From NCBI RefSeq assembly GCF_033283405.1, contig NZ_JAWMQR010000001.1:496001-560000 (forward strand): a DNA stretch of 64,000 nucleotides. The letters are read 5' to 3'. This DNA comes from Halioxenophilus sp033283405. GTDB taxonomy: Bacteria > Pseudomonadota > Gammaproteobacteria > Pseudomonadales > Cellvibrionaceae. This document shows positions 52,770 to 61,570 of this stretch, piece by piece. Numbering within the stretch: the stretch's first letter is position 1; every line of letters begins with the position of its first letter. The notes beneath the pieces are model-generated. The model saw only the letters and a program-made list of their open reading frames with translations. It ran no database searches and was not told the DNA's origin. The translations under genes and the position numbers were made by a program.

Positions 52770-54365
52770 ATGGCTATTCAGTCCGGCCGATACACAACGT
52801 CTTCCTCACCAACTCCCGCCGACGGCTGGCAACTGGAGCAGCTAACACCGCCTAGCAGGCTCTTTGGGGCCAATGGAATGCGCACCGGCACTGATGGTCG
52901 CGTTTACGTGGCTCAGGTCTCCGGCAGCCAGATTAGTGCTGTCGACATCAACACCGGCGCCGTGGAAACCATCAGTCCAAAAGGTGGCGACATCATCGCA
53001 CCGGATGACATCGCTTTTGATGATCAGGGCAATATTTTTGCCACAGAAATCACCGAAGGTCGGGTCAGTGTATTTCGTCCTAATGGCACGGCTCAAGTGG
53101 TATGTGGTGATATGCCCTCAGCCAACCCGATCACAATTTATAAAGGTCGATTGTTTGCCGGTGAATGCCGTCCAGGTGGCCGCATCATGGAGCTCGATTT
53201 AAGTGGTGGGGCGCCACGAGTGATTTTAGAAAATGTACCCATGCCCAATGCTATGGAAGTGGGTCCCGACGGTCTGCTCTATATTCCTATTATGGGTACC
53301 AACGAGATCTGGCGAGTAAGCCTTGAAGGTGGTGAGCCAGAGGTGGTCGCTAAAGATCTTGGTGTGCCTGATGCAGTTAAGTTCGATGCCGAAGGCTTTA
53401 TCGTCTCCACCCAGGTGGCCTCCGGGCAGGTGCTACGCATTAACCCTAACACCGGTGAGCGCAAGGTGTTGGCAACTATTGCTCCCGGGCTAGATAACCT
53501 CACCTTTGTCGATGGCCGTATTGTTGTCTCCAGTATCTCCGGCCAGATCAACGAAATCTTGGCGAATGGTGAAATTCGTTCAATCGTGCCCGATGGTTTC
53601 AACTGGCCACTTGGCCTCGCTTTCTGCAGCGACGGTACGCTGTTCGTTGCCGACGGTGGTTTCTCCTACGCTCTTCCCATTGGTGGCCAGCCGCAATGCC
53701 TGGGCATGTTCTTCTATCCCGGTTATCCGGGCTATGTGCGTGGTGTTCTTGAGTCAGCCCCCGGAGAGTTTGTGGTAACGACCTCCAATGGCACCGTCTG
53801 CCGCTGGACACCCGCTACGCAAACCTCCGAGGTATTGGCCGAAGGATACGACCGACTATACGGCGTCGCGCAAGGTGGCAATGGTGAACTCATTTTTGTT
53901 GATGCCGCCAAAGGAGAAGTTTTTGCTCTGGCTTCTGGCAAGGTTGAGAGCATTGCCACCGGCCTTAATGAGCCATTGGGTGTAACCGTTGCTCATAATG
54001 GCAGCTGTTACGTGTCTGAAGAGGGGGCCGGTCGTGTAGTAAAAATAACTAACGCTGGTGCCGAGCCTGTACTCGATGGCTTGATTAAACCACAGGGTAT
54101 TCTGGCCGTTGGCGATGATCTATTTATCGTGGATGCTGGTTCGAAAGAGTTGATTAAACTCAACCTCAACAGTGGTGCGCGCGACGTTATCGCCAGTGAT
54201 TTACCCGTGGGAGCCCCAGAGGGCGTTGTTCCCAAATTCCTAAACGCCATCCCACCCCTGGCAGGGCCCATGGGTCCCTTTGCCGATATTACCTGTGCAC
54301 CGGACGGTACTTTGTACCTCTCTGGTGATGCTGATGGAACAGTGCTGGCCATCAAATCAATCTAG
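52770..54365 (+). CDS. double beta-propeller SMP-30/gluconolactonase-like protein
   Basis: 531-residue protein built of about twelve repeats of ~40 residues (for example DGRVYVAQVSGSQISAVD, DGLLYIPIMGTNEIWRVSL, NGELIFVDAAKGEVFAL). This suggests two six-bladed propellers, twice the size of SMP-30 family lactonases. In the first half, N119 (PSANPIT), N160 (MPNAMEVGPDG) and D201 (VPDAVKFDAEG) lie 41 residues apart, like the Asn, Asn and Asp metal ligands of SMP-30/gluconolactonase. The second half lacks an obvious equivalent. There is no signal peptide, so it should act in the cytoplasm, perhaps opening a lactone made by the pathway. A structural or binding role is also possible. Confidence 0.78.
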   Translation: MAIQSGRYTTSSSPTPADGWQLEQLTPPSRLFGANGMRTGTDGRVYVAQVSGSQISAVDINTGAVETISPKGGDIIAPDDIAFDDQGNIFATEITEGRVSVFRPNGTAQVVCGDMPSANPITIYKGRLFAGECRPGGRIMELDLSGGAPRVILENVPMPNAMEVGPDGLLYIPIMGTNEIWRVSLEGGEPEVVAKDLGVPDAVKFDAEGFIVSTQVASGQVLRINPNTGERKVLATIAPGLDNLTFVDGRIVVSSISGQINEILANGEIRSIVPDGFNWPLGLAFCSDGTLFVADGGFSYALPIGGQPQCLGMFFYPGYPGYVRGVLESAPGEFVVTTSNGTVCRWTPATQTSEVLAEGYDRLYGVAQGGNGELIFVDAAKGEVFALASGKVESIATGLNEPLGVTVAHNGSCYVSEEGAGRVVKITNAGAEPVLDGLIKPQGILAVGDDLFIVDAGSKELIKLNLNSGARDVIASDLPVGAPEGVVPKFLNAIPPLAGPMGPFADITCAPDGTLYLSGDADGTVLAIKSI

Positions 54366-54407
54366 TTAAAAGCTGCAGCGAAATAATTTGAAAAATTGGA
54401 GTAAACA

Positions 54408-55574
54408 ATGAGCGACAAAACATTAGACTGTTCCGATCTGGAAAACTATATGGGCAAACCGATTGCCCCAGCTCGGATGAAAGAGCCACTGCATGTCAAC
54501 GATATCCGACGCTGGGCGCAGGCTATGCATTATCCCAATTTATTGCACTACGATACTGATTTTGCCGCCGAAGGCCGTTTCGGAAAAATTGTTGCACCAC
54601 AATCGTTCGCCGTAGCTGCGGATGACGGCCACGGTGCTGGCCCCGCCTGTGTTGGACGTATTCCCGAGTCACACCTTATTTTTGGTGGCGATGAGTGGTG
54701 GTTTTATGGCCCCAAAATTTTTGGTGGTGATGAAATCGTTAACGAAAAGATCCCATTCGATTTTGCGGTAAAAGAGACCAAGTTTGCCGGCCCCACTTGC
54801 TTCCAGCGCGGCGATAACAACTACTACAACCAAAACGGCGATTTCATTGCCAAGCAGCGTTCCACCGCAATCCGGTACCGTGCCGACCTGGCTCTGGAGA
54901 TGGGTTCTATGGCGGGCGCCGAGGAAGATCCAGTCTGGACGGACGATGAGCTAAAAGCACTGGAAGATAAAAAATACGAATTTATCAAAATGATGCACGA
55001 CCTCGGTCATGGCAAGCGCTACTGGGACGACATCACCGTCGGCGACGAGCTACCGGTCCGGGTGATTGGCCCTCACAGTGTTGCCAGCTTTACCACCGAA
55101 TGGCGCGCCTACCTGTTCACCATTTGGGGTGGCACTCATCGCCCGGGTATGGACCTGGAAGCACTCGGTTTCACCAAGGAGATGGCCGGCCACGAAAACG
55201 ATCCAGTCATGGAACGCGATAACCCAGAGTGGACCGATGGTGCCTATTTCGGTCCCTCTCGCGGTCACCTTTTCCCGAAATACGCACGCATGATCGGTAT
55301 GCCGCGCGGCTACGGTTACGGTGCCTCTATGGGTGCCTGGATTCTAGACTACCTGGGCGGTTGGGCCGGGGAGTGGGGTCAGGTGGTGCACTGCAATTCA
55401 GCCTATCGTGGCCCAGCCTTTACCGGTGATGCCACCTACATGACGGCTAAAGTGATCGACAAAATGGTCGACGAAGAGGGTCGTAACGTGATTCAGGTGG
55501 ATGTAAAAATGGCCAACCAGTTGGGCGCCACCATGGCCACTGCCAAAGCGGAAATTGAACTGCCGACGAAATAG
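54408..55574 (+). CDS. two-domain MaoC/FAS1-like hot-dog dehydratase
   Basis: 388-residue protein of the double hot-dog type. The N-terminal half reads AQAMHYPNLLHYDTDFAAEG followed by IVAPQSFAVA, the form of MaoC_dehydrat_N (FAS1-like dehydratase) domains. The C-terminal half (WDDITVGDELPVRVIGPHS, then AYRGPAFTGDATYMTAKV) is a second hot-dog fold. It probably hydrates a 2-enoyl-CoA or dehydrates the reverse product. It lies 42 bp after the propeller gene and is followed by a classical terminator. Proteins of this type occur in steroid and cyclic-acid degradation clusters. Substrate not predictable. Confidence 0.82.
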   Translation: MSDKTLDCSDLENYMGKPIAPARMKEPLHVNDIRRWAQAMHYPNLLHYDTDFAAEGRFGKIVAPQSFAVAADDGHGAGPACVGRIPESHLIFGGDEWWFYGPKIFGGDEIVNEKIPFDFAVKETKFAGPTCFQRGDNNYYNQNGDFIAKQRSTAIRYRADLALEMGSMAGAEEDPVWTDDELKALEDKKYEFIKMMHDLGHGKRYWDDITVGDELPVRVIGPHSVASFTTEWRAYLFTIWGGTHRPGMDLEALGFTKEMAGHENDPVMERDNPEWTDGAYFGPSRGHLFPKYARMIGMPRGYGYGASMGAWILDYLGGWAGEWGQVVHCNSAYRGPAFTGDATYMTAKVIDKMVDEEGRNVIQVDVKMANQLGATMATAKAEIELPTK

Positions 55575-55585
55575 GGCTGTCATGC

Positions 55586-55610
55586 AAACGCCTCTACGGA
55601 GGCGTTTTTC
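55586..55610 (+). terminator. intrinsic terminator after the MaoC-type gene
   Basis: AAACGCCTC (55586-55594), loop TACG, GAGGCGTTT (55599-55607), then more T residues. It divides the cluster so that the second SDR gene needs its own promoter. Confidence 0.88.
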
Positions 55611-55674
55611 TTATACGCATCACCCAGTCAGTCTGAGGCTGACTAGATAGTTACTTAAGATAATTGAGCAAATT

Positions 55675-56592
55675 ATGTCCGATCTAAGATTTGATAATCG
55701 AGTCGCTGTAATAACCGGAGCCGGACGCGGATTGGGTCGCGCCTACGCACTGCTCCTCGCGCAACAAGGCGCTAAAGTGGTGGTCAATGACCCCGGTGGC
55801 AGCTTGCAGGGCGAGGGTACGGATATTGGGCCAGCGCAATCAGTCGTTAACGAAATTGAAGCCGCGGGTGGCGAAGCCGTTGCTTGCACCGAGTCGGTGG
55901 CCACTCCAGAAGGCGGGCAGGGCATTATCGATTGCGCGCTTCATAATTACGGCAAGATCGATATTCTTATTCATAACGCCGGTAATGTTCGCCCTGGTTC
56001 GCTGAAAGAGATCAGCTATGAAGATTTTGAATCCGTGTTGGATGTACATCTACGCGGTGCGTTTCATGTGGTGCGGCCAGCCTTCCCATTGATGTGTGAT
56101 GCCGGCTACGGCCGCATTGTACTCACCTCGTCGATAGGCGGGCTGTACGGTAATCATAACGTGGTTAACTACGGCGTGGCTAAAGCCGGAATTATTGGTC
56201 TTTCGAATGTGGTGGCGCTGGAAGGGGAAGCGGAAGGTGTTAAGTGCAATGTCATTGTACCGGGTGCTGTCACCCGCATGGCAGAAGGGATCGATGTTTC
56301 CGCCTATCCACCTATGGGACCTGAATTGGTTGCGCCAGTGGTTGGTTGGTTAGCTCATGAAAACTGCTCCATCACCGGTGAGATGTTAGTTTCCATTGCC
56401 GGACGGGTGGCCAAGGCATTTATTGGTGAGACGGAAGGGGTCTACCAACCGGACTGGTCGATTGCCGATGTTGGCGATCAAATGGCAGCTATTCGTGGTA
56501 GTGAAAACCCGCTTATTTTCCCAGTGGTACCTAATGCCCATGTGGATCACATTCGTTATAGCTTCACCATGGCCAGCACCGCAAAGAAATAG
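55675..56592 (+). CDS. SDR of the multifunctional-enzyme (MFE-2/HSD17B4-like) type
   Basis: 305-residue short-chain dehydrogenase, longer than classical members. It has the cofactor loop TGAGRGLGRAYALLLAQQGA, HNAGNVRPG, the catalytic SSIGG with YGVAKAG, and a C-terminal extension (FIGETEGVYQPDWSIADVGD) like the dehydrogenase domain of peroxisomal MFE-2. Such enzymes oxidise 3-hydroxyacyl-CoA, which fits a beta-oxidation step after the hot-dog hydratase. An inverted repeat AGTCAG-N7-CTGACT (55626-55644) lies in the short upstream gap, after the terminator of the preceding gene. Confidence 0.88.
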   Translation: MSDLRFDNRVAVITGAGRGLGRAYALLLAQQGAKVVVNDPGGSLQGEGTDIGPAQSVVNEIEAAGGEAVACTESVATPEGGQGIIDCALHNYGKIDILIHNAGNVRPGSLKEISYEDFESVLDVHLRGAFHVVRPAFPLMCDAGYGRIVLTSSIGGLYGNHNVVNYGVAKAGIIGLSNVVALEGEAEGVKCNVIVPGAVTRMAEGIDVSAYPPMGPELVAPVVGWLAHENCSITGEMLVSIAGRVAKAFIGETEGVYQPDWSIADVGDQMAAIRGSENPLIFPVVPNAHVDHIRYSFTMASTAKK

Positions 56593-57010
56593 CCGTACCG
56601 TAAAAATGTAGATCAGCGGCGTTTGTGCTAGGTTCGTCATCACGTAACGCCGTTGAATCATGGCTGTATAAGCAATGAGTCACTAATAGTACCCTGTGGT
56701 ATTTTAGCAGCCAACTTTCCACCAAAGAGCCAAGCCAGATTTAATTGATTAACTCAAGAACCCTCCTATAGATAAGCAATTTTGCGCTAGAACAATAATG
56801 TACCCCGGTGCATGCTTGACCACTCGCATGTCTTTCCTTTATAAATGCGAACAAAATAATATAAATGCCATCACAAGGCTGTGATAACCACCTAAATTAA
56901 ATAATAAAAAAATAACACCATAATCTTGCCAAATAAGAAGCCACAAACAATAGGGTCATCCCAAGTAGTTTATTGGGTAATACAAAATAAAAAACAAAGT
57001 GGTGATATCA
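56593..57010. other. 418-bp gene-free region upstream of the TonB-dependent receptor
   Basis: AT-rich, without a coding frame. It holds an inverted repeat CGGCGTT-N22-AACGCCG (56617-56652), possibly the end of the SDR transcript, and a promoter with an overlapping dyad at 56811-56845. I see no Fur-box-like sequence, which argues against a plain iron-siderophore receptor. Confidence 0.5.
56811..56845 (+). promoter_or_regulatory. promoter with operator-like dyad before the TonB receptor gene
   Basis: TTGACC (56816-56821), an 18-bp spacer and TATAAA (56840-56845) form a good sigma70-type pair. CATGC (56811-56815) and GCATG (56826-56830) flank the -35 box as a dyad with 10 bp between. A dimeric regulator bound there would block or aid polymerase. 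Confidence 0.55.
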
Positions 57011-59257
57011 ATGAAGAGAACCAAAACCCCATTGCCGTCTATCCAAACTCGTTCATTTTTTAATGTTGCATCTTCTCATTTAGTGCTCTGTTCCAGTGCT
57101 GGATTATTGACCATTTCTGGTGCTGTTGCGGCGCAGGATGATCCGGCCGCCACCAATGTTATTGAAGAGGTGGTGGTTACAGCACAACGCAAAGAACAGC
57201 GCTTGACCGATGTGCCTTTTACTGTAAATGCGCTGTCCGATACACAATTGGAAAAGGCCGGCGTTACCAATATTTTTGATCTGCAAAATACCGTTGCCGG
57301 ATTAACTTTTGGTGGCGTCGGCAATCTTACCCAGCCTGCCATTCGTGGCTTATCAACCGGCGTGAGCACTAATGGTAGTGAAAACCCCAACGCGCTCTAC
57401 GTTGATGATGTTTACTACAGCCAGGGCAATCTGTTTGGTGCCAATTTGCCAGATATACAACGCATCGAAGTTTTGAAAGGGCCGCAAGGTACGCTGTTTG
57501 GCCGCAACTCTGTCGGTGGCGCGATTCGCCTGTTCACCAAAGATCCTACTTTTGAAAACAGCGGTAATATTACGGTTGATTCTGGGTATTACACCGGTGA
57601 GGGCGACAGCCAGAGCTCGCCACATAATGCAGTACGTGGTTTTGTCAGCATCCCAATGGTAAGCGATACCTTGGCCATGAGTCTCTCCGGTGGCTATGAT
57701 CACACCGATGGTTTTCTCACCGATGATGAATCCGGTGATCAGTACGGAACCGTTGTCCGCTCCAATGCTCGTGTTAAATTCCTCTATCAGCCAACCGACA
57801 GCATCAAAGCGGTGGTCAGTGGTTTTTATCTGAAACACAACGATGAAGGGCTGCAATCGGCCACCCCCTACAACGGCTGGGTGGTCGCCAGCTTGTATCC
57901 CGGCTCCGTGGTGTCAAGCACGCCCTATCACACCGCGTTCGATAGTGGTAATGGCCTTGAATACAATGATGCGATAGTCAAAAGCAGCGGCGGTAGCGCG
58001 CGTATCGAGTTTGATATAGGCGATATTGGTACATTAACCTCTATTACCGCTTACCACGATACTGAAGTGTTTAATCAAACCACCTTGCCGCAAGCCAAGG
58101 GGTCGGTCACCTGCGTGACCACCTTTGCCTGTGTTGATTACTACTACCTGGCAAATAATAAAGGGGTGTCGCAAGAGTTTAATTTCGCCTCGGAAAAAAT
58201 CGGTATTGTCAGCTATACGGCGGGTCTTTTTTACTACAACCAAGACTCCAGCACAGTGACGGCCATTCAGGAGACGGTGGTACCTGGTGGCATACCGGTT
58301 AAAACCAATAAATTTAAAATCAATTCAGCCGCTGTTTACGGTCAAGCGGATATCGATTTAACGGAAGCTTGGACGTTATCAGTCGGTGGGCGTTATACCC
58401 GCGAACCACACGAAGATACCATCACCTATCCAATCGTTGAAACACGTAAAGAGACCTTCGAAAGCTTTATTCCGCGGATCAGCCTGCAATACGAACTATC
58501 GCCTTCTGCCAATATTTACGCCACCTATTCGGAAGGTGAGAAGAGTGGTTTGACCGGTATCGATAACACCGCCAGTAACCCGCCATACCAGAGTATCGAT
58601 CCCGAAGAGAACAACGCCTATGAAGTCGGATATAAATACGCGGCGGCGTCGCTGGCGGTAAATTTATCCGCCTTCTACTACGACTATAAAAATAAACAGG
58701 AGCAGGGTTTTACCGGGGGCGCCGTGTTTGTACAAAATACCGGCCCGGTTGAAATCTACGGTATTGATGCCGATGCGACTGTGCAGTTGAGCAATGAGTT
58801 TATCCTCAAAGGCGGACTTTCCTGGGTGCCGGTAGCGGAGTACACCGATTTTGAAGGGGCTGTGGGTTACACGGTGAATGTGGGCAGTGGTGTTATCTCC
58901 CAGGTTGTATTCGATGCAACCGGCGAGCGGTTGATGAAAGCGCCGGAATTGACCGCTAATCTCTCGCTTGATTATGAGAAGAGCACGGACGCTGGCTTTT
59001 TCGATGCCAGTGCCAATGTCAGCTACTCGTCAAAGGTTTATCACGACATCTACCAGGTGATCGAGCAGGACGATTACTTTACGCTGAGTGCCCGAGCCGG
59101 TTATACCTTTTCCGATCTTGGCTTGCGGGTTGGTATCTACGGCCGCAACCTCACCGGTGAAGACTATATTGCTCACGGCTTCCCAAGCGGGCAGGGCTTT
59201 ACCGCCGCCTACGCTCGTCCTCAGGAGTTGGGCCTCTCGCTCAATTACAGCTATTAA
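57011..59257 (+). CDS. TonB-dependent outer-membrane receptor
   Basis: Outer-membrane beta-barrel importer powered by TonB-ExbBD. I start it at the ATG at 57011 (748 residues); an in-frame GTG four codons earlier is an alternative. A signal peptide ends near AVAAQDD, followed by the TonB box region EEVVVTAQRKEQRLTDVP, the plug domain (GPQGTLFGRNSVGGAIRLFT), then a 22-strand-type barrel ending in ELGLSLNYSY. There is no N-terminal transducer extension. The type is common in sphingomonads and marine gammaproteobacteria, where it is found next to catabolic clusters. A strong terminator follows. The substrate is unknown. Confidence 0.92.
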   Translation: MKRTKTPLPSIQTRSFFNVASSHLVLCSSAGLLTISGAVAAQDDPAATNVIEEVVVTAQRKEQRLTDVPFTVNALSDTQLEKAGVTNIFDLQNTVAGLTFGGVGNLTQPAIRGLSTGVSTNGSENPNALYVDDVYYSQGNLFGANLPDIQRIEVLKGPQGTLFGRNSVGGAIRLFTKDPTFENSGNITVDSGYYTGEGDSQSSPHNAVRGFVSIPMVSDTLAMSLSGGYDHTDGFLTDDESGDQYGTVVRSNARVKFLYQPTDSIKAVVSGFYLKHNDEGLQSATPYNGWVVASLYPGSVVSSTPYHTAFDSGNGLEYNDAIVKSSGGSARIEFDIGDIGTLTSITAYHDTEVFNQTTLPQAKGSVTCVTTFACVDYYYLANNKGVSQEFNFASEKIGIVSYTAGLFYYNQDSSTVTAIQETVVPGGIPVKTNKFKINSAAVYGQADIDLTEAWTLSVGGRYTREPHEDTITYPIVETRKETFESFIPRISLQYELSPSANIYATYSEGEKSGLTGIDNTASNPPYQSIDPEENNAYEVGYKYAAASLAVNLSAFYYDYKNKQEQGFTGGAVFVQNTGPVEIYGIDADATVQLSNEFILKGGLSWVPVAEYTDFEGAVGYTVNVGSGVISQVVFDATGERLMKAPELTANLSLDYEKSTDAGFFDASANVSYSSKVYHDIYQVIEQDDYFTLSARAGYTFSDLGLRVGIYGRNLTGEDYIAHGFPSGQGFTAAYARPQELGLSLNYSY

Positions 59258-59267
59258 TCAAAGGGGA

Positions 59268-59291
59268 GGGCTCGGTGGTGCCGAGCCCTTT
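59268..59291 (+). terminator. intrinsic terminator after the TonB receptor gene
   Basis: GGGCTCGG (59268-59275), loop TGGTG, CCGAGCCC (59281-59288), then TTT. It separates the accessory set from the liu operon. Confidence 0.85.
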
Positions 59292-59419
59292 ACAACTCCG
59301 AGTGATAATCCTCAACGACCACTCTCCACAACACTTCAACTACACCCGACACCCTAAGTAAATCCCCATATTGAACTTGTCAGCCTAACCTATCCGTACC
59401 ACTAAATTCCAGCTCTTGG

Positions 59420-59448
59420 TTGACGTTAACGTAAACGTTACTTAAAAT
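59420..59448 (+). promoter_or_regulatory. liuR promoter with LiuR-type operator
   Basis: TTGACG (59420-59425), a 17-bp spacer and TAAAAT (59443-59448) form a sigma70-like promoter. The palindromic TTGACGTTAACGTAAA (59420-59435) fills the -35 box and the spacer. It is close to the LiuR operator known from gammaproteobacteria (as I recall it, a TTTACGTaaACGTAAA-type palindrome), so the operon is probably self-repressed. Confidence 0.75.
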
Positions 59449-59484
59449 TCCCAACACTGTTGTTCACAAAAGACCGCATAAACG

Positions 59485-59880
59485 ATGGCAGCCGAATACA
59501 CCATTTCCGATCTCTCTGCAGAGTTCGATATCACCACCCGCACCATCCGCTTTTACGAAGAGAAGGGTCTGCTCTCTCCGCGTCGAGAGGGTAGTTCTCG
59601 CATCTACACACCGGCGGATCGAACCAAACTCAGGTTGATCTTGCGCGGTAAACGGCTTGGTTTCACTCTGGAGGAGAGCCGGTCGATTATCGATATGTAC
59701 GACCCCGAAGCCGGTAACCACGAACAGATGCAGTCGCTGCTCGCGAAAATTCGCGAGAAACGCCACCAGCTTGAGCAGCAATTGCACGATATCGAAGTGA
59801 TGATGCTCGACCTACGCGACTCCGAAGAGCGCTGTTTAGAGGCGATGGCGAGCCCGGATCAAAGTGCGAAACAAAGTTAA
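59485..59880 (+). CDS. liuR: MerR-family regulator of leucine/isovalerate catabolism
   Basis: Probable repressor of the liu operon. The 131-residue protein has a MerR winged helix (YTISDLSAEFDITTRTIRFY, EEKGLLSPRREGSSRIYTPA), a dimerising coiled coil (about 85-110, RQKRHQLEQQLHDIE-like), and lacks the C-terminal cysteines of metal sensors, as expected for LiuR. A LiuR-type palindrome lies in its promoter. It is separated from liuB by 65 bp. The isovaleryl-CoA dehydrogenase gene liuA, which usually follows, is missing. Confidence 0.88.
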   Translation: MAAEYTISDLSAEFDITTRTIRFYEEKGLLSPRREGSSRIYTPADRTKLRLILRGKRLGFTLEESRSIIDMYDPEAGNHEQMQSLLAKIREKRHQLEQQLHDIEVMMLDLRDSEERCLEAMASPDQSAKQS

Positions 59881-59945
59881 AGAAGTAGTTTCAATAAGTA
59901 TTTTAAGTAACTGAAAAATCAATAGTTCTATTAACGGAATAGAAT

Positions 59946-61553
59946 ATGGCAACGATAAAATCGAAAATAAACAGCCGCAGCGAAGATTTCGCTACCAACG
60001 CGGCGCACATGCAAGCGCAGGTTGACGACCTGCATGCCAAACTGGCAGCCATCAAACTGGGTGGTGGCAAAGAGTACCAGGAGCGGCATACCTCCCGAGG
60101 TAAACTGTTGCCGCGCGAGCGAATTAACAATCTGATTGACCCGGGCTCACCTTTTTTGGAGTTGTCACAGTTGGCCGCGTTCGACGTCTACGGTGAAGAT
60201 GTACCGGCGGCGGGGATTATCACGGGTATCGGTCGGGTAGAGGGCCAGGAGTGCATGATTGTCGCCAACGATGCGACCGTGAAAGGGGGCTCCTACTACC
60301 CATTAACGGTGAAGAAGCACATTCGTGCGCAGACCATCGCCGAGCAGAATCATCTGCCCTGTATCTACTTGGTGGACTCCGGCGGCGCCAACCTGCCGCG
60401 TCAGGATGATGTCTTCCCAGACCGGGAGCACTTTGGCCGTATCTTCTTCAACCAGGCCAATATGTCAGCCAAAAACATCCCCCAAATTGCCTGTGTAATG
60501 GGCTCCTGTACCGCCGGTGGTGCCTATGTACCGGCCATGGCCGATGAATCCATCATCGTCAAAGAGCAGGGCACTATCTTCCTGGCCGGGCCACCACTGG
60601 TTAAGGCCGCCACCGGTGAGATTGTTTCCGCCGAAGAGCTGGGCGGCGCCGATGTTCACTGTCGAACCTCCGGGGTCTCTGACCACTACGCTCAGAATGA
60701 TCACCACGCGCTAAAACTCACCCGCCAGTGCATCTCCCGTTTAAACCGTATGAAGCCCAACAGCCTGGATATCCGCGAGCCGGTAGCACCGCTATACGAT
60801 GCCAAAGAGATCTACGGCATCATCCCGAAAGATTCGCGCCAGCCCTACGATGTGCGAGAAATCATCGCCCGTGTGGTGGATGGTTCTGAGTTTGACGAAT
60901 TTAAAGCGCTCTATGGCACCACCCTCATTACCGGCTTCGCCCGTATCTTTGGTTACCCCGTGGGTATTGTGGCCAATAACGGCATTTTGTTTGGTGAGTC
61001 CGCCCAGAAAGGGGCGCACTTTATCGAGCTCTGCGCCCAGCGCAAAATTCCATTGGTATTCCTGCAGAACATCACCGGCTTTATGGTGGGCAAGCAGTAT
61101 GAATCCAGCGGTATCGCCAAACACGGCGCCAAAATGGTAACCGCGGTGGCCTGTGCCAATGTCCCCAAATTAACCGTATTGATCGGTGGCTCTTTTGGTG
61201 CCGGTAACTACGGCATGTGTGGTCGTGCTTATGACCCTCGTTTCCTGTTCATGTGGCCTAACGCCCGTATCTCGGTGATGGGTGGTGAACAGGCCGCTGG
61301 TGTCATGGCGCAGTTGCGTCGCGATCAGATCGAGAAAAAGGGCGGCGCTTGGAGCAAAGAAGAGGAGGCTGAATTTAAAAAGCCGATTCTCGACACCTAC
61401 GAGCAGCAGGGCCATCCCTATTACGCCTCTGCCCGACTTTGGGATGACGGCGTTATCGACCCAGCCGAAACGCGCATGACTCTGGGCCTGGCCCTTTCAG
61501 CGGCGCTCAACAAACCGATTGAGGCGACGCAGTTTGGCGTCTTCCGCATGTAA
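59946..61553 (+). CDS. liuB: methylcrotonoyl-CoA carboxylase, carboxyltransferase (beta) subunit
   Basis: Carboxyltransferase half of 3-methylcrotonyl-CoA carboxylase in leucine breakdown. The 535-residue length is that of the MCC beta family. Visible features are LPRERINNLIDPGSPFLELS, the acyl-CoA site around GGANLPRQDDVFPDREHFG, CVMGSCTAGGAYVPAMADE, and the biotin-site glycines in IGGSFGAGNYGMCGRAYDP. It differs from the propionyl-CoA carboxylase subunit (about 510) in its N-terminal extension. It is followed by liuC and liuD, so the full carboxylase is encoded here. Confidence 0.95.
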   Translation: MATIKSKINSRSEDFATNAAHMQAQVDDLHAKLAAIKLGGGKEYQERHTSRGKLLPRERINNLIDPGSPFLELSQLAAFDVYGEDVPAAGIITGIGRVEGQECMIVANDATVKGGSYYPLTVKKHIRAQTIAEQNHLPCIYLVDSGGANLPRQDDVFPDREHFGRIFFNQANMSAKNIPQIACVMGSCTAGGAYVPAMADESIIVKEQGTIFLAGPPLVKAATGEIVSAEELGGADVHCRTSGVSDHYAQNDHHALKLTRQCISRLNRMKPNSLDIREPVAPLYDAKEIYGIIPKDSRQPYDVREIIARVVDGSEFDEFKALYGTTLITGFARIFGYPVGIVANNGILFGESAQKGAHFIELCAQRKIPLVFLQNITGFMVGKQYESSGIAKHGAKMVTAVACANVPKLTVLIGGSFGAGNYGMCGRAYDPRFLFMWPNARISVMGGEQAAGVMAQLRRDQIEKKGGAWSKEEEAEFKKPILDTYEQQGHPYYASARLWDDGVIDPAETRMTLGLALSAALNKPIEATQFGVFRM

Positions 61554-61570
61554 TTCAGGTAGCTGCACAA

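Noticed and set aside
49971..59257. Complete steroid or bile-acid degradation island
   Set aside because: Diagnostic genes (3-ketosteroid dehydrogenase, KshA/B, HsaA-D, acyl-CoA dehydrogenase pairs, thiolase) are all missing; only shared folds are present.
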